Below are positions 63,662 through 64,000 of a DNA stretch of 64,000 nucleotides, piece after piece. Source of the stretch: CAZYFH01 sp965249175 (GTDB lineage: Bacteria; Acidobacteriota; Vicinamibacteria; Vicinamibacterales; UBA8438). Position 1 is the stretch's first letter. Every line of letters starts with the position of its first letter. Below the pieces are notes generated by a model. It worked only from the letters and a program-made list of their open reading frames with translations, searched no databases and was not told where the DNA came from. Location: the NCBI GenBank assembly GCA_965249175.1, contig OZ252227.1, forward strand, positions 4,898,001 to 4,962,000, given 5' to 3'. Made by a program: the position numbers and the translations under genes.

Positions 63662-64000
63662 TCCCTATCTAGATCTAGAAGGGGCTTCGCCCCGCACCCC
63701 CGCAGGCGCTCCGCGGGGACCCCGAGAGCCTCACTCCGCGCCCGGTGCGCGCCTTGGCCTCTGCTACTGCTCCACAACGCGATCGAGATTCTCGTTTCGT
63801 CAGACACAACGGCCTATCTAGCCTCGCCGGCCAACACGCGGCACGGCGGACACGCAGCGAAAAGTGGCCAAGGCCTAGAAGCCGGCGTCACCGGGACGCC
63901 GACTTGGCACCTGTGACCGGTTACCCCTAACTCAGTAAGCTCGTCGTGCGGGCGACCCGCGGTGTTCGACACCGACGCGCGGGGACCGTTTGACAGGGGC
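63662..64000. other. Non-coding leader region upstream of rpsL
   Basis: No gene is supported in this 339-bp stretch; the rpoC end often found here is absent. A GGGGC-TTC-GCCCC hairpin lies about 30 bp upstream of rpsL (near 63682-63694), next to a CTAGATCTAG palindrome. It could be an attenuator or processing site. No convincing -35/-10 pair was found. Confidence 0.5.

Noticed and set aside
63662..64000. Possible rpoC 3' end upstream of rpsL
   Set aside because: All frames on the minus strand are interrupted and no RpoC-like residues are seen.

Overview
The window is a 64 kb piece of a high-GC, Gram-negative-type bacterial chromosome. It encodes a Tat system, OmpA-type and other outer-membrane barrels, and a type IV pilus (T4P) cluster laid out like the Myxococcus xanthus pilBTCSRA-GHI-D locus. 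Together with a type-3 ProRS and a long S10-spc-alpha ribosomal run, this suggests Acidobacteriota (Vicinamibacteria-like) or a deltaproteobacterial-type relative. That placement is inference; no rRNA gene is present. No tRNA gene or CRISPR array was seen.

1-12.6 kb: the 5' part of smc (cut by the window edge), a periplasmic S41 carboxyl-terminal protease, tatA and tatC behind a clear sigma-70 promoter, an OmpA-like barrel protein, proS, and aroB. Next comes an NtrC-type sigma-54 response-regulator gene that is broken three ways: a degenerate IS3-family element sits in its receiver domain, one frameshift lies in the GAFTGA loop, and another lies before the C-terminal HTH.

12.7-30.4 kb, all on the minus strand: the T4P region. 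In transcription order it is pilB, pilT, pilC, pilS, pilR, pilA, a second pilin, a VKOR-DsbA fusion, an ABC ATPase and permease (PilH/PilI-like), a TPR protein, the prepilin peptidase pilD, a second NtrB-type kinase, and minor pilins pilV, pilW and pilX, ending at the broken regulator. pilA has a textbook sigma-54 promoter with upstream TGTC repeats and a downstream rho-independent terminator. A 17-bp near-palindrome is shared by the pilA and pilB upstream regions. A 166-bp terminal-inverted-repeat element has inserted just after the original start codon of pilX.

30.4-39.2 kb: a PorV/TraF-like outer-membrane protein, a pyruvoyl-dependent arginine decarboxylase, a YIP1 protein, a MacA-like adaptor with two FtsX-type permeases (no ATPase nearby), and an EF-G paralogue with an altered GTP-binding motif.

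39.2-42.65 kb: an accessory island. Two related elements of about 260 bp with terminal inverted repeats lie in opposite orientation at its edges. Between them are four attC-like sites, all in the minus orientation, separating small cassettes: mazEF, a decayed copG-mazF pair, a double-HTH regulator with an in-frame amber codon and an IS481-family deletion derivative, and an unknown ORF. This looks like an integron cassette cluster without an integrase (CALIN-type).

42.7-64 kb: a SRPBCC protein, then a continuous minus-strand translation operon: rpsL, rpsG, fusA, tuf, rpsJ, rplC, rplD, rplW, rplB, rpsS, rplV, rpsC, rplP, rpmC, rpsQ, rplN, rplX, rplE, rpsN, rpsH, rplF, rplR, rpsE, rpmD, rplO, secY, adk, map, infA, rpmJ, rpsM, rpsK, rpsD, rpoA, rplQ. 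Many neighbours overlap by ATGA, which implies translational coupling.
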